From DASXTC01 sp036505635 (GTDB lineage: Bacteria > Acidobacteriota > Polarisedimenticolia > JACPZX01 > DASXTC01): a stretch of 64,000 bases of DNA. The notes below the pieces were generated by a model. The model ran no database searches and was not told the origin of the DNA. It was given only the letters and a program-made list of their open reading frames with translations. Where the stretch lies: contig DASXTC010000045.1 of assembly GCA_036505635.1 (NCBI GenBank), forward strand, positions 124,001-188,000. Direction: 5' to 3'. Each line of letters opens with the position of its first letter. Position 1 is the first letter of the stretch. Below, in pieces: positions 14,865-23,523 of this stretch. Both the position numbers and the translations under genes were made by a program.

Positions 14865-16801
14865 AGGTATTTCTTGATCAGGTCCTGGAAGGCAGGCCTC
14901 TTCCTCAGCTCGTCGAAGAAGGGATCCCTGAAGAGGCTCTCGATGTCCCGATCCCGCTTCAGGTACTCCTCCAGGGAGGCGAGGGCCCCGCTCTCGTCCT
15001 TCGCCCGCAGACGGCAGATGGCGATGAGATAGTGGGGCTTGCCGAGACGCTTGTTGAGGCGCACCGCCAGCTCCAGCTCCTCCTCCGCTCCGCTCCATTT
15101 GCCGATCAGGAAGCGCGTGTAGCCGAGCAGGAAGTGCATGTGCGCCGACTGGGGAAGGGCGGCGAGGGCCTTCTTGAAAACCTCCTCGGCCTCCCCGAAT
15201 CGTCGCGCCCTCAGATAGGTCCATCCGAACACCCTGTAGAACTCCTCCACGTCCGGGTAGGTCGCGATGGCCCGCCTGAAGTAGGGGCCCGCCTCGTCGA
15301 GCTTTCCCTGATCCACCAGAGCTCTTCCCAGGGCGATCAGACCGATCCGGTTGTCGGGATCGGTCTCGAGCACCTTCTGATAGGCGCTCTCGGCCTCGGG
15401 GTACTTCTTCGTCCGCATGAGCAGGGACGCGTCGCTGAGGGGCACGAGCAGCGAGGCCATCCGCTTGGGGTCGGGCCCTACGCGCGAGATCGTTTCCGAC
15501 TGCTGGCCGCCGATGTACCCCAGGCTCATGAGCCGGTCCCGCGTCTCGTCGTCGATCGCGGCCGTCTCGGCCTCCCCTTTGACGGCCTCGATCTCGGCTG
15601 TCAGCACGTCGTACTCGGATCTCAGCTCGTAGACCCGGGCCGGCTCCGAGGCATTCAGGTTGGTCTTCTCGCGCGGGTCGTTCGTCATTTCGTACAGCTC
15701 GGGCTCGGGCAGATCGATGAACTTCCAGGGCGCGCGGATGAACGCCTTCGTGGTGGCCCACCCGTAGGAGGCGGTCGGATAGATCGACTCCAGGTAGAGA
15801 GCGCGCGCGGGGACCCGACCGCGCCCCGCCGCCGCCGAAAGAAGGCTCACCCCCTGAGGTGCGTGCCGGCCGGTCGGGGCGGGGATCTTCAGCGCCTCGA
15901 GGATCGTGGGCGAGATGTCGAGCGTGGAGGCCAGGTCGCTCACCCGCCTGCCGCGGCCTGCGCCGGGAATCCGGAAGATGAGAGGAACATGCGTGGTGGC
16001 GTCATACAGGAAGATGGCGTGGTAGAGCTCCTGGTGATCTCCGAGCCCCTCCCCGTGGTCGCCGCTGACGGCGATGAGGGTCCGATCGTAAAGTCCCATC
16101 GAACGCAGCTCGTCCAGCAGCCGTCCGACCTGCACGTCGGTGAACGCCACCTCCCCGTCGTAGGGGGTCTTCGCGTACTTCTCCTTCCAGGGGGAGGGGG
16201 GCTCGTAGGGCGCGTGAGGATCGTAAAGATGGACCCACAGGAAGAAGGGCCTGTCCCCCTCCGCCTTCATCCAGAGCAGCGCGCGGTCCACCGTCTTGTC
16301 GCCGACCCGCTGATCGAACCAGAGACCGTGGCGCCCCTCGGAGCCCTTGATCCCGTCCTCGTAGTAGAGATCGAACCCCTGGTTCAGCCCGAACTCCGAC
16401 GAGAGGACGAGCGACGAGACGATGGCGGCCGTCTGAAAGCCGCGTTCGTGCAGGATCTCGCTCAGCAGGATCTCCTCCGGTGAGAGTACCTGCGTGCCGT
16501 TGTTCCTGAGGCCGTGGGAGAGCGGATAGCGCCCCGTCAGCATCGTGGCGTGCGAGGGGGCGGTGAGAGGCACGGTCGAGTAGGCGTTGATGAAGCAGAC
16601 CCCGTCGGCGGCCAGTGCGTCGAGGTTGGGCGTGAGCCCCTTCGTCGAGCCCGTGCAGCCGACGCGGTCGGCCCGAAGCGTGTCGAGCGTGATCAGCAGG
16701 ACGTTGCGCGGGACCGGCAGCGGGCGCAGCCGCGTCCACGTCCAGAGCCCCGCGGCAAGAAGCAGCGCGAAGGCGAGCGCCAGCGCGACCGTGCGGCTCA
16801 T
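14861..16801 (-). CDS. Sulfatase-like hydrolase/transferase with TPR tail
   Basis: 646 residues. An N-terminal membrane anchor (VALALAFALLLAAGLW) precedes a sulfatase/alkaline phosphatase-fold domain. NVLLITLDTLRADR carries the first metal Asp (Asp40), and VSGDHGEGLGDH carries the later Asp/His ligands. The nucleophile position reads LTAPSH (Thr80), not the Cys or Ser needed for formylglycine, so it is not a classical arylsulfatase; a Thr nucleophile suggests phosphotransfer or phosphodiester hydrolysis. TPR repeats follow the RLMSLGYI segment. Its ATG overlaps the stop of the upstream paralogue (ATGA), and its stop overlaps the GTG of the TMTC-like gene, so all three are probably one functional unit. 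Confidence 0.85.
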   Translation of the reverse strand: MSRTVALALAFALLLAAGLWTWTRLRPLPVPRNVLLITLDTLRADRVGCTGSTKGLTPNLDALAADGVCFINAYSTVPLTAPSHATMLTGRYPLSHGLRNNGTQVLSPEEILLSEILHERGFQTAAIVSSLVLSSEFGLNQGFDLYYEDGIKGSEGRHGLWFDQRVGDKTVDRALLWMKAEGDRPFFLWVHLYDPHAPYEPPSPWKEKYAKTPYDGEVAFTDVQVGRLLDELRSMGLYDRTLIAVSGDHGEGLGDHQELYHAIFLYDATTHVPLIFRIPGAGRGRRVSDLASTLDISPTILEALKIPAPTGRHAPQGVSLLSAAAGRGRVPARALYLESIYPTASYGWATTKAFIRAPWKFIDLPEPELYEMTNDPREKTNLNASEPARVYELRSEYDVLTAEIEAVKGEAETAAIDDETRDRLMSLGYIGGQQSETISRVGPDPKRMASLLVPLSDASLLMRTKKYPEAESAYQKVLETDPDNRIGLIALGRALVDQGKLDEAGPYFRRAIATYPDVEEFYRVFGWTYLRARRFGEAEEVFKKALAALPQSAHMHFLLGYTRFLIGKWSGAEEELELAVRLNKRLGKPHYLIAICRLRAKDESGALASLEEYLKRDRDIESLFRDPFFDELRKRPAFQDLIKKYL

Positions 16802-18618
16802 TTCTTGGTGGGGGAGGCCTCGGCCTTCGGCTTGCGGGCTCTGCCTTCGGTGATCGTGTCAAAGCGCGGGTCGGAGCGGAGGCTGTCCAGCTCCGTGTCG
16901 AGGCTCATCCACTCGAAATCGCGGAACCCGGCCTTCACTGCCTTCTGCAGCAGATCGAGAGCCTCGGCCTGCCGGCCGCCAAGAGCCAGGAAGCAGGCCA
17001 GATCGTAGAAGGCCTCGGCGTTCAGGGGGTCCAGGTCGACCGCGATCGCCATCAGCTTCGTGGCCCGCACCATGTCCTTGGTCCTTGCATCCTCCGTGGC
17101 CACGTGACCCAGGTGGTGATAGACCTCCGACGCCTCGGGATAGAGCTTCTGGGTGTGCTCCAGCATCCGCCGCCTGTCCGCAAACCGCCTCTCGGTGCCG
17201 GCCAGGAGCGCCGTGTCGAGCAGAGCGAGGTAGTTGTCCGGATCCTGGCCGAGGACCCCCTCAAACAGGAACGAGGCGGCTTCCCTCTGCCTCCCCCGGG
17301 CCGTCCGGTCGGCCTTCAGGGCGTCGTTGGCGACGCTCACCATGTCGCGAGGATCCCGTTCGGGGCGGGGCGCGGCCTTGTCGCTATAGCCCAGCTCGCG
17401 GATCCGCGCGCGGATCTCCTCGCCCGGCGCCGCGCCGCCTCCACCGCCGCGCGCGGCGTACGAGGCGACCAGCTCCGACAGCCGCACCTTCACCTCCGGG
17501 CGCAAGGACGAAAGGTCTCGGCTCTCCCGTGGGTCAGACGACAGGTCGTAGAGCTCGCCGCGGGTCCCCGCCACGTACTTCCACGACCCCGAGACCACCC
17601 CCGTGAGAGGCTTCCAGCCGAAGAGCCTCTCGGGGAGGCGCGTCTCCAGGTAGAGGGGTCGATCCTCGGGAGGCAGGGCCGCCGGGCGGGCGAGAGAGGC
17701 CCCTTCGGCCCCTTCGAGAGGCGGCAGTCCGAGCAGGTCCAGGAGCGTGGGAGCGACGTCCACTAGCGAGACAGGGGTGGAGATCCTGCTGCCGCCAGCG
17801 TAGGGGGGCGCGACGATCACCAGCGGCACCCGCGTGGTGGCCTCCTGCAGCGTCACCCCGTGGTACGCCTCGCCGTGATCCCCGAGCCCCTCGCCGTTTG
17901 AGCCGGCCAGAACGACGATCGTCTGCCCCTCGATCTGATAGTCGCGCAGCTTGGAGAGGATCCGTCCCAGCTCGCGGTCCACGAGCGACACCTCGCCGTT
18001 GTAGAGGTCGGCGGAGAACCTGGTGGCGAATGGCTCGGGAGGCGCGTAGGTGTAATGCGGGTCGTAGAAGTTGATCCAGAGGAAGAATCGTTGCCGGCGG
18101 GCCCGCTGGAGGAACTCGAGGGCCAGGTCGACGACCTTCTCCGCGACGAAACCCTTGTCGGGGCCCAGGTTGACGCGGGGCACCTCGGCGAACGAAGCCC
18201 CATAGGTGTCGAACCCCTGATTCAATCCGAACCTGGGGTGCAGCAGGAGGGACGCGACGAAGGCCGCCGTCGTGTATCCGCTTGATTTCATCATTTCCGC
18301 CAGAGTGACCGCTCCCTCCGGAAGGGGGATGCTCTCACCCGTGCGCAGGCCGTGCGTTGCCGGATACTGGCCCGTGAGCAGCGAGGCGAGCGCGGGGGGA
18401 GCTTCGGGCGCCGGCGTCAGCGCCCGTGTGAAGACCGCGCCGCGCGCAGCCAGAGCGTCCATGTTCGGCGTCTCGGCCGGCGTGTAGCCCGAAAAGCCGA
18501 GCCGGTCCGCCCTGAGGCTGTCCACCGTGATGAGAAGGACGTTGGGCCTCGCGTCGGACGGACGCTCCGGCGTCGAGCAGGAGCAAAGCCCGAGCGCCAG
18601 TGCGATGGTCGACAGCAC
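16798..18618 (-). CDS. Sulfatase-like/TPR protein lacking catalytic residues (probable pseudoenzyme)
   Basis: 606 residues from GTG 18618. The N-terminus LALGLCSCSTPERP may be a lipobox (acylated Cys14). The fold matches the downstream sulfatase-like protein: VLLITVDSLRADRLG keeps the first Asp. The nucleophile position in EAPPALASLLTG is Ala73, where the neighbour has Thr80, and the metal motif GDHGEGLGDH has become GSNGEGLGDH, losing the first Asp and His. The rest of the domain and the TPR tail are intact and coding quality is good, so this looks like selection for a non-catalytic role, for example binding the same substrate or partnering the active copy. First gene of the three-gene operon; divergent from the 18766 gene. 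Confidence 0.8.
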   Translation of the reverse strand: MLSTIALALGLCSCSTPERPSDARPNVLLITVDSLRADRLGFSGYTPAETPNMDALAARGAVFTRALTPAPEAPPALASLLTGQYPATHGLRTGESIPLPEGAVTLAEMMKSSGYTTAAFVASLLLHPRFGLNQGFDTYGASFAEVPRVNLGPDKGFVAEKVVDLALEFLQRARRQRFFLWINFYDPHYTYAPPEPFATRFSADLYNGEVSLVDRELGRILSKLRDYQIEGQTIVVLAGSNGEGLGDHGEAYHGVTLQEATTRVPLVIVAPPYAGGSRISTPVSLVDVAPTLLDLLGLPPLEGAEGASLARPAALPPEDRPLYLETRLPERLFGWKPLTGVVSGSWKYVAGTRGELYDLSSDPRESRDLSSLRPEVKVRLSELVASYAARGGGGGAAPGEEIRARIRELGYSDKAAPRPERDPRDMVSVANDALKADRTARGRQREAASFLFEGVLGQDPDNYLALLDTALLAGTERRFADRRRMLEHTQKLYPEASEVYHHLGHVATEDARTKDMVRATKLMAIAVDLDPLNAEAFYDLACFLALGGRQAEALDLLQKAVKAGFRDFEWMSLDTELDSLRSDPRFDTITEGRARKPKAEASPTKK

Positions 18619-18765
18619 GACAGGTTGAAGGGGGCTTCCTTGACGTTCTAGAATCGTCGGGCTCCCGGACGCATGGAGAACGTGAGTGGAAGAACCGCGC
18701 CATTATAGGGGGGCCCTCGGCCCAGTTCAAACCATCCCTCTCGTCTTCGTTGGAGGTGCGGACCG

Positions 18766-20496
18766 ATGAACCTCTTCGTCCTGCTGGCGGCGATCCTGCT
18801 CAGCGCCTCCCGGACCTCTCCGCAGGAGGGGGCGGCGGCGCCCGCGGAGCCTCCCCTGAGCGCGGGGGAGGAGATCGCCCTGGCCCGGCTCCGCGAGCTG
18901 CACGAGATCGGCAAGGCGTTCAACTCGCTCACATGGCCGGAATTCGACCCGGCCGGTGTCCCGGCGGTCCTCTACAAGCCGGGGGGCTGGGCCATCGCCG
19001 TGGGCTTTGCCGACCCGCCCGCCGGGTTCCACCTCCTGGCAGGGATGCTCGACGGGGAACGCCCCGTCTATCGCGCGGCACCGGGCGCCTTTCGTCCCGG
19101 GACCGGCTCCCCCGATCTCGTGGCCGGCCAGTGGACGGTCATCTCGCGCTTCGAGCCTCCCCAGCCGCTCCTTACGGGGGATTACCTCGGGCGCGCCACG
19201 GCGGAGGAGGAGATGGCCCGGTTCATCGGCGACGCCTTCAGCCTCTATCTCATGAAGCAGCGCGGGCGGGAGCGCCCCTTCGTGATCGGCCCTTCGGCCT
19301 ACCCGGAGAGCGCCGAGATGATCGCCACGACCTATCTGGAGCGCCGAATCGTGCTTCGCGCGGCGCAGATGACCGGGGTCAACGAGAAGAACATCGATCG
19401 ACTCCACAATCTCGTGCGGCAGATCATCGCGGTGCGAAGAAAGAGAGCGGCCATGCTGGGGTCCGAGCTCGCGACCCTGGAGAGCGAGGTCGAGAACTGG
19501 GATGGCATGCGTCTCTATACCATGACGCTGCTCTATCGCCACGCCCTCTCGGGCGCCTTCGCGCCGGCCGGGCTGGGCAAGGTCGATCCGACCTTCGATC
19601 GGTACCAGGAAGCCCTCCTCGAACGCCTCCTCATCACCAACCGGCCCATGGCGTATTCGCCGGACAACCCCGCAACCACACCCCCGCAGGTGGCCTCGAA
19701 GACCGCCTCTCTCCTCTTTCTGCTCGATCGGCTCTCCGGCGACTGGAGGGAGAAGGCGCTGCCGGGGCACCGCTCCTTCACCGACCTTCTGGCCGAGGCG
19801 GTCCCCCTCCCCGAAGCGGACGAGGCGGCCACCCTGGAGAGCGCGAAGTCTGAGAATCGCTACGATCAGGCGCTCCGCTTGGCCGGTGAGGATCTGGCGG
19901 ACCTCTTGCCGGCACGCGAGAAGATCCTGGCCGCCTACTTCCCCGAAGGCCCCGACCGCCTCGACATAAAGCTGAGCGGGCGGCAGGCGACCTCCTATCG
20001 GGATGACCCGGAGAGGGTGGGCTACCTGGGCGGGGGGCTCCTGCTGCACCTTGGAGGGCTGACCCTGACGGCCCCCGGCCTCGAGCTGAAGGCGCCGGGC
20101 CCGCCCGAGGGGAGCCCGCCCCCCATCCTGACCAGGGCGGGGCCCCGCCGGGACGCCCTCTCCCTCATGCGCCTCATGGCCAGGGGGGGGACCCTCTCGC
20201 TGCAGGGGGGCAGGCTCAGGCGCAAGGGGCCCGCCGTGCGCCTGTCGGCGGAGCGCTGCCTTGATTTTACGGCCCCCGGGATAGAGCTTCGCCTCTGCTC
20301 CGGCACCCTCGAGGTCAGACCGGATGGCTCCCTGGAAGTTGCCCTCCCCCAAACGGATGCGCCGGTTGAACGGAACGTGGGAAGGGGGGGGTATATCCAG
20401 TCAGAACAGCGGAATCTCGAAGGGAGACAGGCCCGTGATGGCAAGCAACCAGGACGTCAGGCGCACTCTGCGGGGGATCTCGGACCAGCACGCTGA
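18766..20496 (+). CDS. Exported protein of unknown function
   Basis: 576 residues with a signal peptide (NLFVLLAAILLSASRTSP). I do not recognise a family. Visible parts are a globular region with PGGWAIAVGFADPPAGFHLL, a helical middle containing AEMIATTYLERRIVLRAAQ and EVENWDGMRLYTMTLLYRH, and a C-terminal beta-rich part with short hydrophobic repeats (LLLHLGGLTLTAPGLELKAP). No HExxH or other catalytic motif was found. The last 45 residues are low quality and overlap the next gene by 59 bases. They follow an eight-G run at 20384-20391, so the true C-terminus may end there in another frame (sequencing or real frameshift). Confidence 0.6.
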   Translation: MNLFVLLAAILLSASRTSPQEGAAAPAEPPLSAGEEIALARLRELHEIGKAFNSLTWPEFDPAGVPAVLYKPGGWAIAVGFADPPAGFHLLAGMLDGERPVYRAAPGAFRPGTGSPDLVAGQWTVISRFEPPQPLLTGDYLGRATAEEEMARFIGDAFSLYLMKQRGRERPFVIGPSAYPESAEMIATTYLERRIVLRAAQMTGVNEKNIDRLHNLVRQIIAVRRKRAAMLGSELATLESEVENWDGMRLYTMTLLYRHALSGAFAPAGLGKVDPTFDRYQEALLERLLITNRPMAYSPDNPATTPPQVASKTASLLFLLDRLSGDWREKALPGHRSFTDLLAEAVPLPEADEAATLESAKSENRYDQALRLAGEDLADLLPAREKILAAYFPEGPDRLDIKLSGRQATSYRDDPERVGYLGGGLLLHLGGLTLTAPGLELKAPGPPEGSPPPILTRAGPRRDALSLMRLMARGGTLSLQGGRLRRKGPAVRLSAERCLDFTAPGIELRLCSGTLEVRPDGSLEVALPQTDAPVERNVGRGGYIQSEQRNLEGRQARDGKQPGRQAHSAGDLGPAR

Positions 20497-20884
20497 CGGT
20501 CTGAGGGCCGATTCACGGCGCCGCGTCATCGGAGCCTCCCTGGAAGCTCTTCGGTTCCAGAGAGTTAGGCCGACATGGTCTTATCTTCCCAGGCTCGCGG
20601 CGGCTGCCGCCATTCTCGCGCTGCTCGCCTTCCCGTCACTGCGCATGGGCAGAGTCGTGCCGGAAGGGCCCAGGACCCCGATCACGGATCTCCAGGTCAC
20701 CACCGAGGGGGGAAAGGTGGTTCTCACCTGGAATGACGGCAACGAGCCACGCCGGATCGTGCGGGCCACCAGCCGGGAGCAGTTGAGCCACCTGGACCAG
20801 GCTCCATCGGAGATCGTCCTCGGCCAGCGATGGGTCGACACCCAGCCGGAGAGGGGATCCCTTGTTTACTATTTCGTCGAATGA
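20438..20884 (+). CDS. Single-pass membrane protein, unknown function
   Basis: 148 residues from ATG 20438, with GGGAG upstream. About 45 charged, Arg-rich residues are followed by one membrane helix (LAAAAAILALLAFPSL) and an outside domain with ITDLQVTTEGGKVVLTWNDG, which looks like one FN3-type strand pair, ending in SLVYYFVE. Topology (short cytoplasmic N-terminus, one helix, periplasmic C-terminus) resembles anti-sigma factors, but no anti-sigma zinc motif is present. Overlaps the end of the upstream exported protein gene, so probably co-expressed with it. Confidence 0.6.
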   Translation: MASNQDVRRTLRGISDQHADGLRADSRRRVIGASLEALRFQRVRPTWSYLPRLAAAAAILALLAFPSLRMGRVVPEGPRTPITDLQVTTEGGKVVLTWNDGNEPRRIVRATSREQLSHLDQAPSEIVLGQRWVDTQPERGSLVYYFVE

Positions 20885-20937
20885 GTTCGGTAGGGTCGGA
20901 ATTATTGGGACACTCCCCACATCCTGCGATTTCGGGC

Positions 20938-20965
20938 TTGACACGGTCGATTTTCGCGGTACCAG
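20938..20965 (+). promoter_or_regulatory. Possible promoter for the two secreted-protein genes
   Basis: A perfect TTGACA (20938-20943) lies in the 186-base gap before the next gene. The best -10 candidate about 16 bases later (TACCAG) is poor, so this is tentative. Confidence 0.3.
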
Positions 20966-21070
20966 TAGAAGGCCGGTAAAACCCAGGATCGTCAGGTAGG
21001 TCGGTTTCGATTGACGCCCGCCCCGAGGGGGAACGGAGTGGGGCTCAAGCTTTCGAGGAGGCAGATCTCC

Positions 21071-21766
21071 ATGAAACTTCGCCTTTCCAAGTGCAAGTGG
21101 TCGAAGCTCCTGGTGGGGGCGGCCCTCGTCGCCGCGCTGGTGGTTCTGGCGGGCGGTCACGCGCAGGCGTCCAACATGGGCTTCAAGATGAACAAAGTGA
21201 TCGACCCGAAGGCCACCAACCCGGGCGTGGGCCAGAACCTCGTGGCGATCCCCTACAGGAACCCCTACATGACCGCCGAGGATCTCTGTGCGGCCCTGGG
21301 GCTCACCGCCAGCCAGGCCAAGGTGATCCAGAACATCGCCCAGACCGGGGCCTCGCTCTCTCACACCTGCAGCAATGCCTCGCCCTTCAGCCTGAGGCCG
21401 CGCGAAGGGTTCCTGGTCAACAACCAGCCCACGACCACTGGTGGGATCCTGGTCGGTTCGCACCAGGCGAACCCGCCCGGTTCCGTGACCCTCTACCCAT
21501 CGGCTACCAATCCCGGCGTTGGCGTGAATTTCTACGATCTCCCGTACCATACGACGAACCTGACCGCCGAGGATGTCTGCAACGACCTGGGTCTGCCGGC
21601 CAACTCGAAGGTGATCAGAAACGTCGCGGCGACCGGAGCTTCGCTGTCCTTCCTATGCGGAGGTGGGAGTCCCTTTACCCTGGTTCTCGGCGAGGCACTT
21701 AAGGTGACCAGCATCTCGGGCGGCTTGGCGATCACTCCTGCGGCGGGGCACCCAGCGCATTTCTAA
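21071..21766 (+). CDS. Secreted protein with two tandem copies of an unrecognised ~65-residue domain
   Basis: 231 residues. ATG 21071 has an AGGAGG ribosome site 13 bases upstream, and a signal peptide ends at AQA-SN (about residue 33). The mature part is an internal duplication: residues 49-114 and 146-210 share NPGVG, then TAED(L/V)C, LGL, KVI-N, TGASLS, C and SPF-L. Each copy has two cysteines (73/100 and 170/196) that could form a disulphide. The family is not one I can name. Followed 29 bases later by another secreted protein gene with its own strong ribosome site, so they likely form an operon. Confidence 0.75.
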   Translation: MKLRLSKCKWSKLLVGAALVAALVVLAGGHAQASNMGFKMNKVIDPKATNPGVGQNLVAIPYRNPYMTAEDLCAALGLTASQAKVIQNIAQTGASLSHTCSNASPFSLRPREGFLVNNQPTTTGGILVGSHQANPPGSVTLYPSATNPGVGVNFYDLPYHTTNLTAEDVCNDLGLPANSKVIRNVAATGASLSFLCGGGSPFTLVLGEALKVTSISGGLAITPAAGHPAHF

Positions 21767-21795
21767 GGCTTTCATCTTTGAGGAGGAAGAGGAGA

Positions 21796-23385
21796 ATGAA
21801 ACAGGGCCTTCGGATATTAGCGATTCTTGCGGTGATCGCCGGACTGGGCCTCCTGACCCCGGGTGTGTACGCCAACTGCTTCAACGACCCGGGGCTCTAC
21901 GAGCTGATCCAGTGCGGCAACAGGACCTGGTTCGCCCCGCCCCCAGCGGGCGCGGGCGCGCTCACGGTCAGGTGGTGGCAGCTCGGGTTCGGCAATGCCA
22001 CCGTCGCCCATCTCACGACCGACGCCGACCCGGCCAGCAACGGCACCGGGATCATCGGTACGACCAGGTTCATAGGCAACGACAGCGGCTTTGAGGTACC
22101 TGACATCCTTATGGACCCTCCCGGTTCTGCCCCGGGATCGTTCTGCTTCAGCTCGGCGGCCAACTGGGGGGCTCCAGGAATTGACGGATGCGCGGACAAC
22201 CGCCGCGTGGGAGGCGTCACTGATACGAATTACCCCGCAATGTATGGAAATCCGGACGACCAGCGGCTGAATCCCTACTTTGGCGCTTACACCTTCCCCG
22301 CTGAGGATCCGAACACGTGCGTCCTGGTCGACCCGTATGATCCGAACCCCTGCACGTGCGGCTCCAACGGTACCTGCAGTCCGCATCCCCTGGCCGGCGA
22401 GACGCCAGTAACCAGGGACTACCTGCTCGACGCGCCGATCGCCGTCCTCGCCACCGAGGCGAGCGGCACCAAGTTCGCCTTGGCCTTCCTGGCAAGCACG
22501 CCGCGGGCCCAGTCGGTCGCCGACAACGGCACGGGCGATTTTCAGTTTAAGTTCATCAACAACGGGGATCCCGACCCGAATATTTCGGGGCTCAGCAGCA
22601 AGATCCCCTGGCAGTCGGTCCCGGACCCGAATATCAGCGCGGGCTTCGTGGACCCGAATCAGAAGTGCACCACTTCGAGGGTGCTGACCGGGACCTTCAC
22701 CCCCATCCGCCTCGTCCACGATGGGAGCAGCCGCCCAAGTCCGGCGACCACTCTCGGAACCCTAAGGACTGGGGTCGGGGTTCTTGACCAGGGGGCGCTC
22801 GCACGGTACCAGTTCCAGAGGTCCGCGCTGGATCCCAACACGGGCCTCTGCACCGGGGCCTTCGCTGCCATTGGGACCCCAGTGCTCCACAACCCGACCG
22901 GTGCCCCTCCGAGCAGCATTGGCCCCGTCAACGTCGCTCCGAACAGCTGCGTACGGCTCGCCACGTCGTTCGGCCGCAATCCGGTCACGACACTTGTGGG
23001 GTTGGATGCGGCCTCGCGGGGTAACCTGGGGGATCTCGGCTACACCGTCTTCGGCAAGGTCGTCAGGGTTGGAAGCTGCGCGTCGCCTCTGGTGAGCGAA
23101 GAGGCCTACCTGACGGTGCTCGCGAGAAACAAGAACATGATCCAGGTCGACTGGAACACCAACAGCGAGCTGAGCGTCACCGGCTTTGACATCGTCGGCA
23201 TCGACGGCAGGGGAGCCCAGAAGGTGATCGGATCGGCTTCGTGCAAGCAGTGCACGACCGGTCTGGGGGCGACCTACAGCGAGCTGATCCCGTCGTCCAG
23301 GCTGGGGAGCGCGAGGCAGGTCCAGATCGTGACCCAGCCGAGCGGGGCCCGCAGCAACATCCTGGACCTCAAGGAGAACAAGTAA
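21796..23385 (+). CDS. Secreted protein of unknown function, rich in DPN motifs
   Basis: 529 residues. A long purine-rich ribosome site (GAGGAGGAAGAGGAG) precedes ATG 21796. A signal peptide (LRILAILAVIAGLGLLTPGVYA) precedes a Cys-containing, Gly/Asn/Pro-rich extracellular domain with at least six DPN tripeptides and a CTCGSNGTC cluster. The C-terminal 110 residues (LARNKNMIQVDWNTNSELSV, TGFDIVG) look like a beta-sandwich domain of the kind used for surface attachment or sorting. No catalytic motif recognised. The gene ends just before a strong terminator. Confidence 0.7.
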   Translation: MKQGLRILAILAVIAGLGLLTPGVYANCFNDPGLYELIQCGNRTWFAPPPAGAGALTVRWWQLGFGNATVAHLTTDADPASNGTGIIGTTRFIGNDSGFEVPDILMDPPGSAPGSFCFSSAANWGAPGIDGCADNRRVGGVTDTNYPAMYGNPDDQRLNPYFGAYTFPAEDPNTCVLVDPYDPNPCTCGSNGTCSPHPLAGETPVTRDYLLDAPIAVLATEASGTKFALAFLASTPRAQSVADNGTGDFQFKFINNGDPDPNISGLSSKIPWQSVPDPNISAGFVDPNQKCTTSRVLTGTFTPIRLVHDGSSRPSPATTLGTLRTGVGVLDQGALARYQFQRSALDPNTGLCTGAFAAIGTPVLHNPTGAPPSSIGPVNVAPNSCVRLATSFGRNPVTTLVGLDAASRGNLGDLGYTVFGKVVRVGSCASPLVSEEAYLTVLARNKNMIQVDWNTNSELSVTGFDIVGIDGRGAQKVIGSASCKQCTTGLGATYSELIPSSRLGSARQVQIVTQPSGARSNILDLKENK

Positions 23386-23410
23386 GCCAGTCAGCTGACA
23401 CGATAGTCTG

Positions 23411-23461
23411 AGAAAGCTAGCCGCCGGGGGCCGAGAGGTCACCGGCGGCTTTCTCGTTTTT
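23411..23461 (+). terminator. Rho-independent terminator
   Basis: AGCCGCCGG (23419-23427) pairs with CCGGCGGCT (23442-23450), extended by AGAAAG/CTTTCT pairing across a small bulge, and is followed by a T-rich run (TTCTCGTTTTT). It closes the secreted-protein operon. Confidence 0.9.
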
Positions 23462-23523
23462 GGAAGGCCATCGCGCGAGAGGGCTTGAGACGGACGATCG
23501 TTCTCTCGTATCATGTGGGGGCT

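Noticed and set aside
14865..15761. Apparent 300-residue extension of the TMTC-like protein
   Set aside because: It is the sulfatase-like/TPR gene read in the wrong frame; the real start is GTG 14864.
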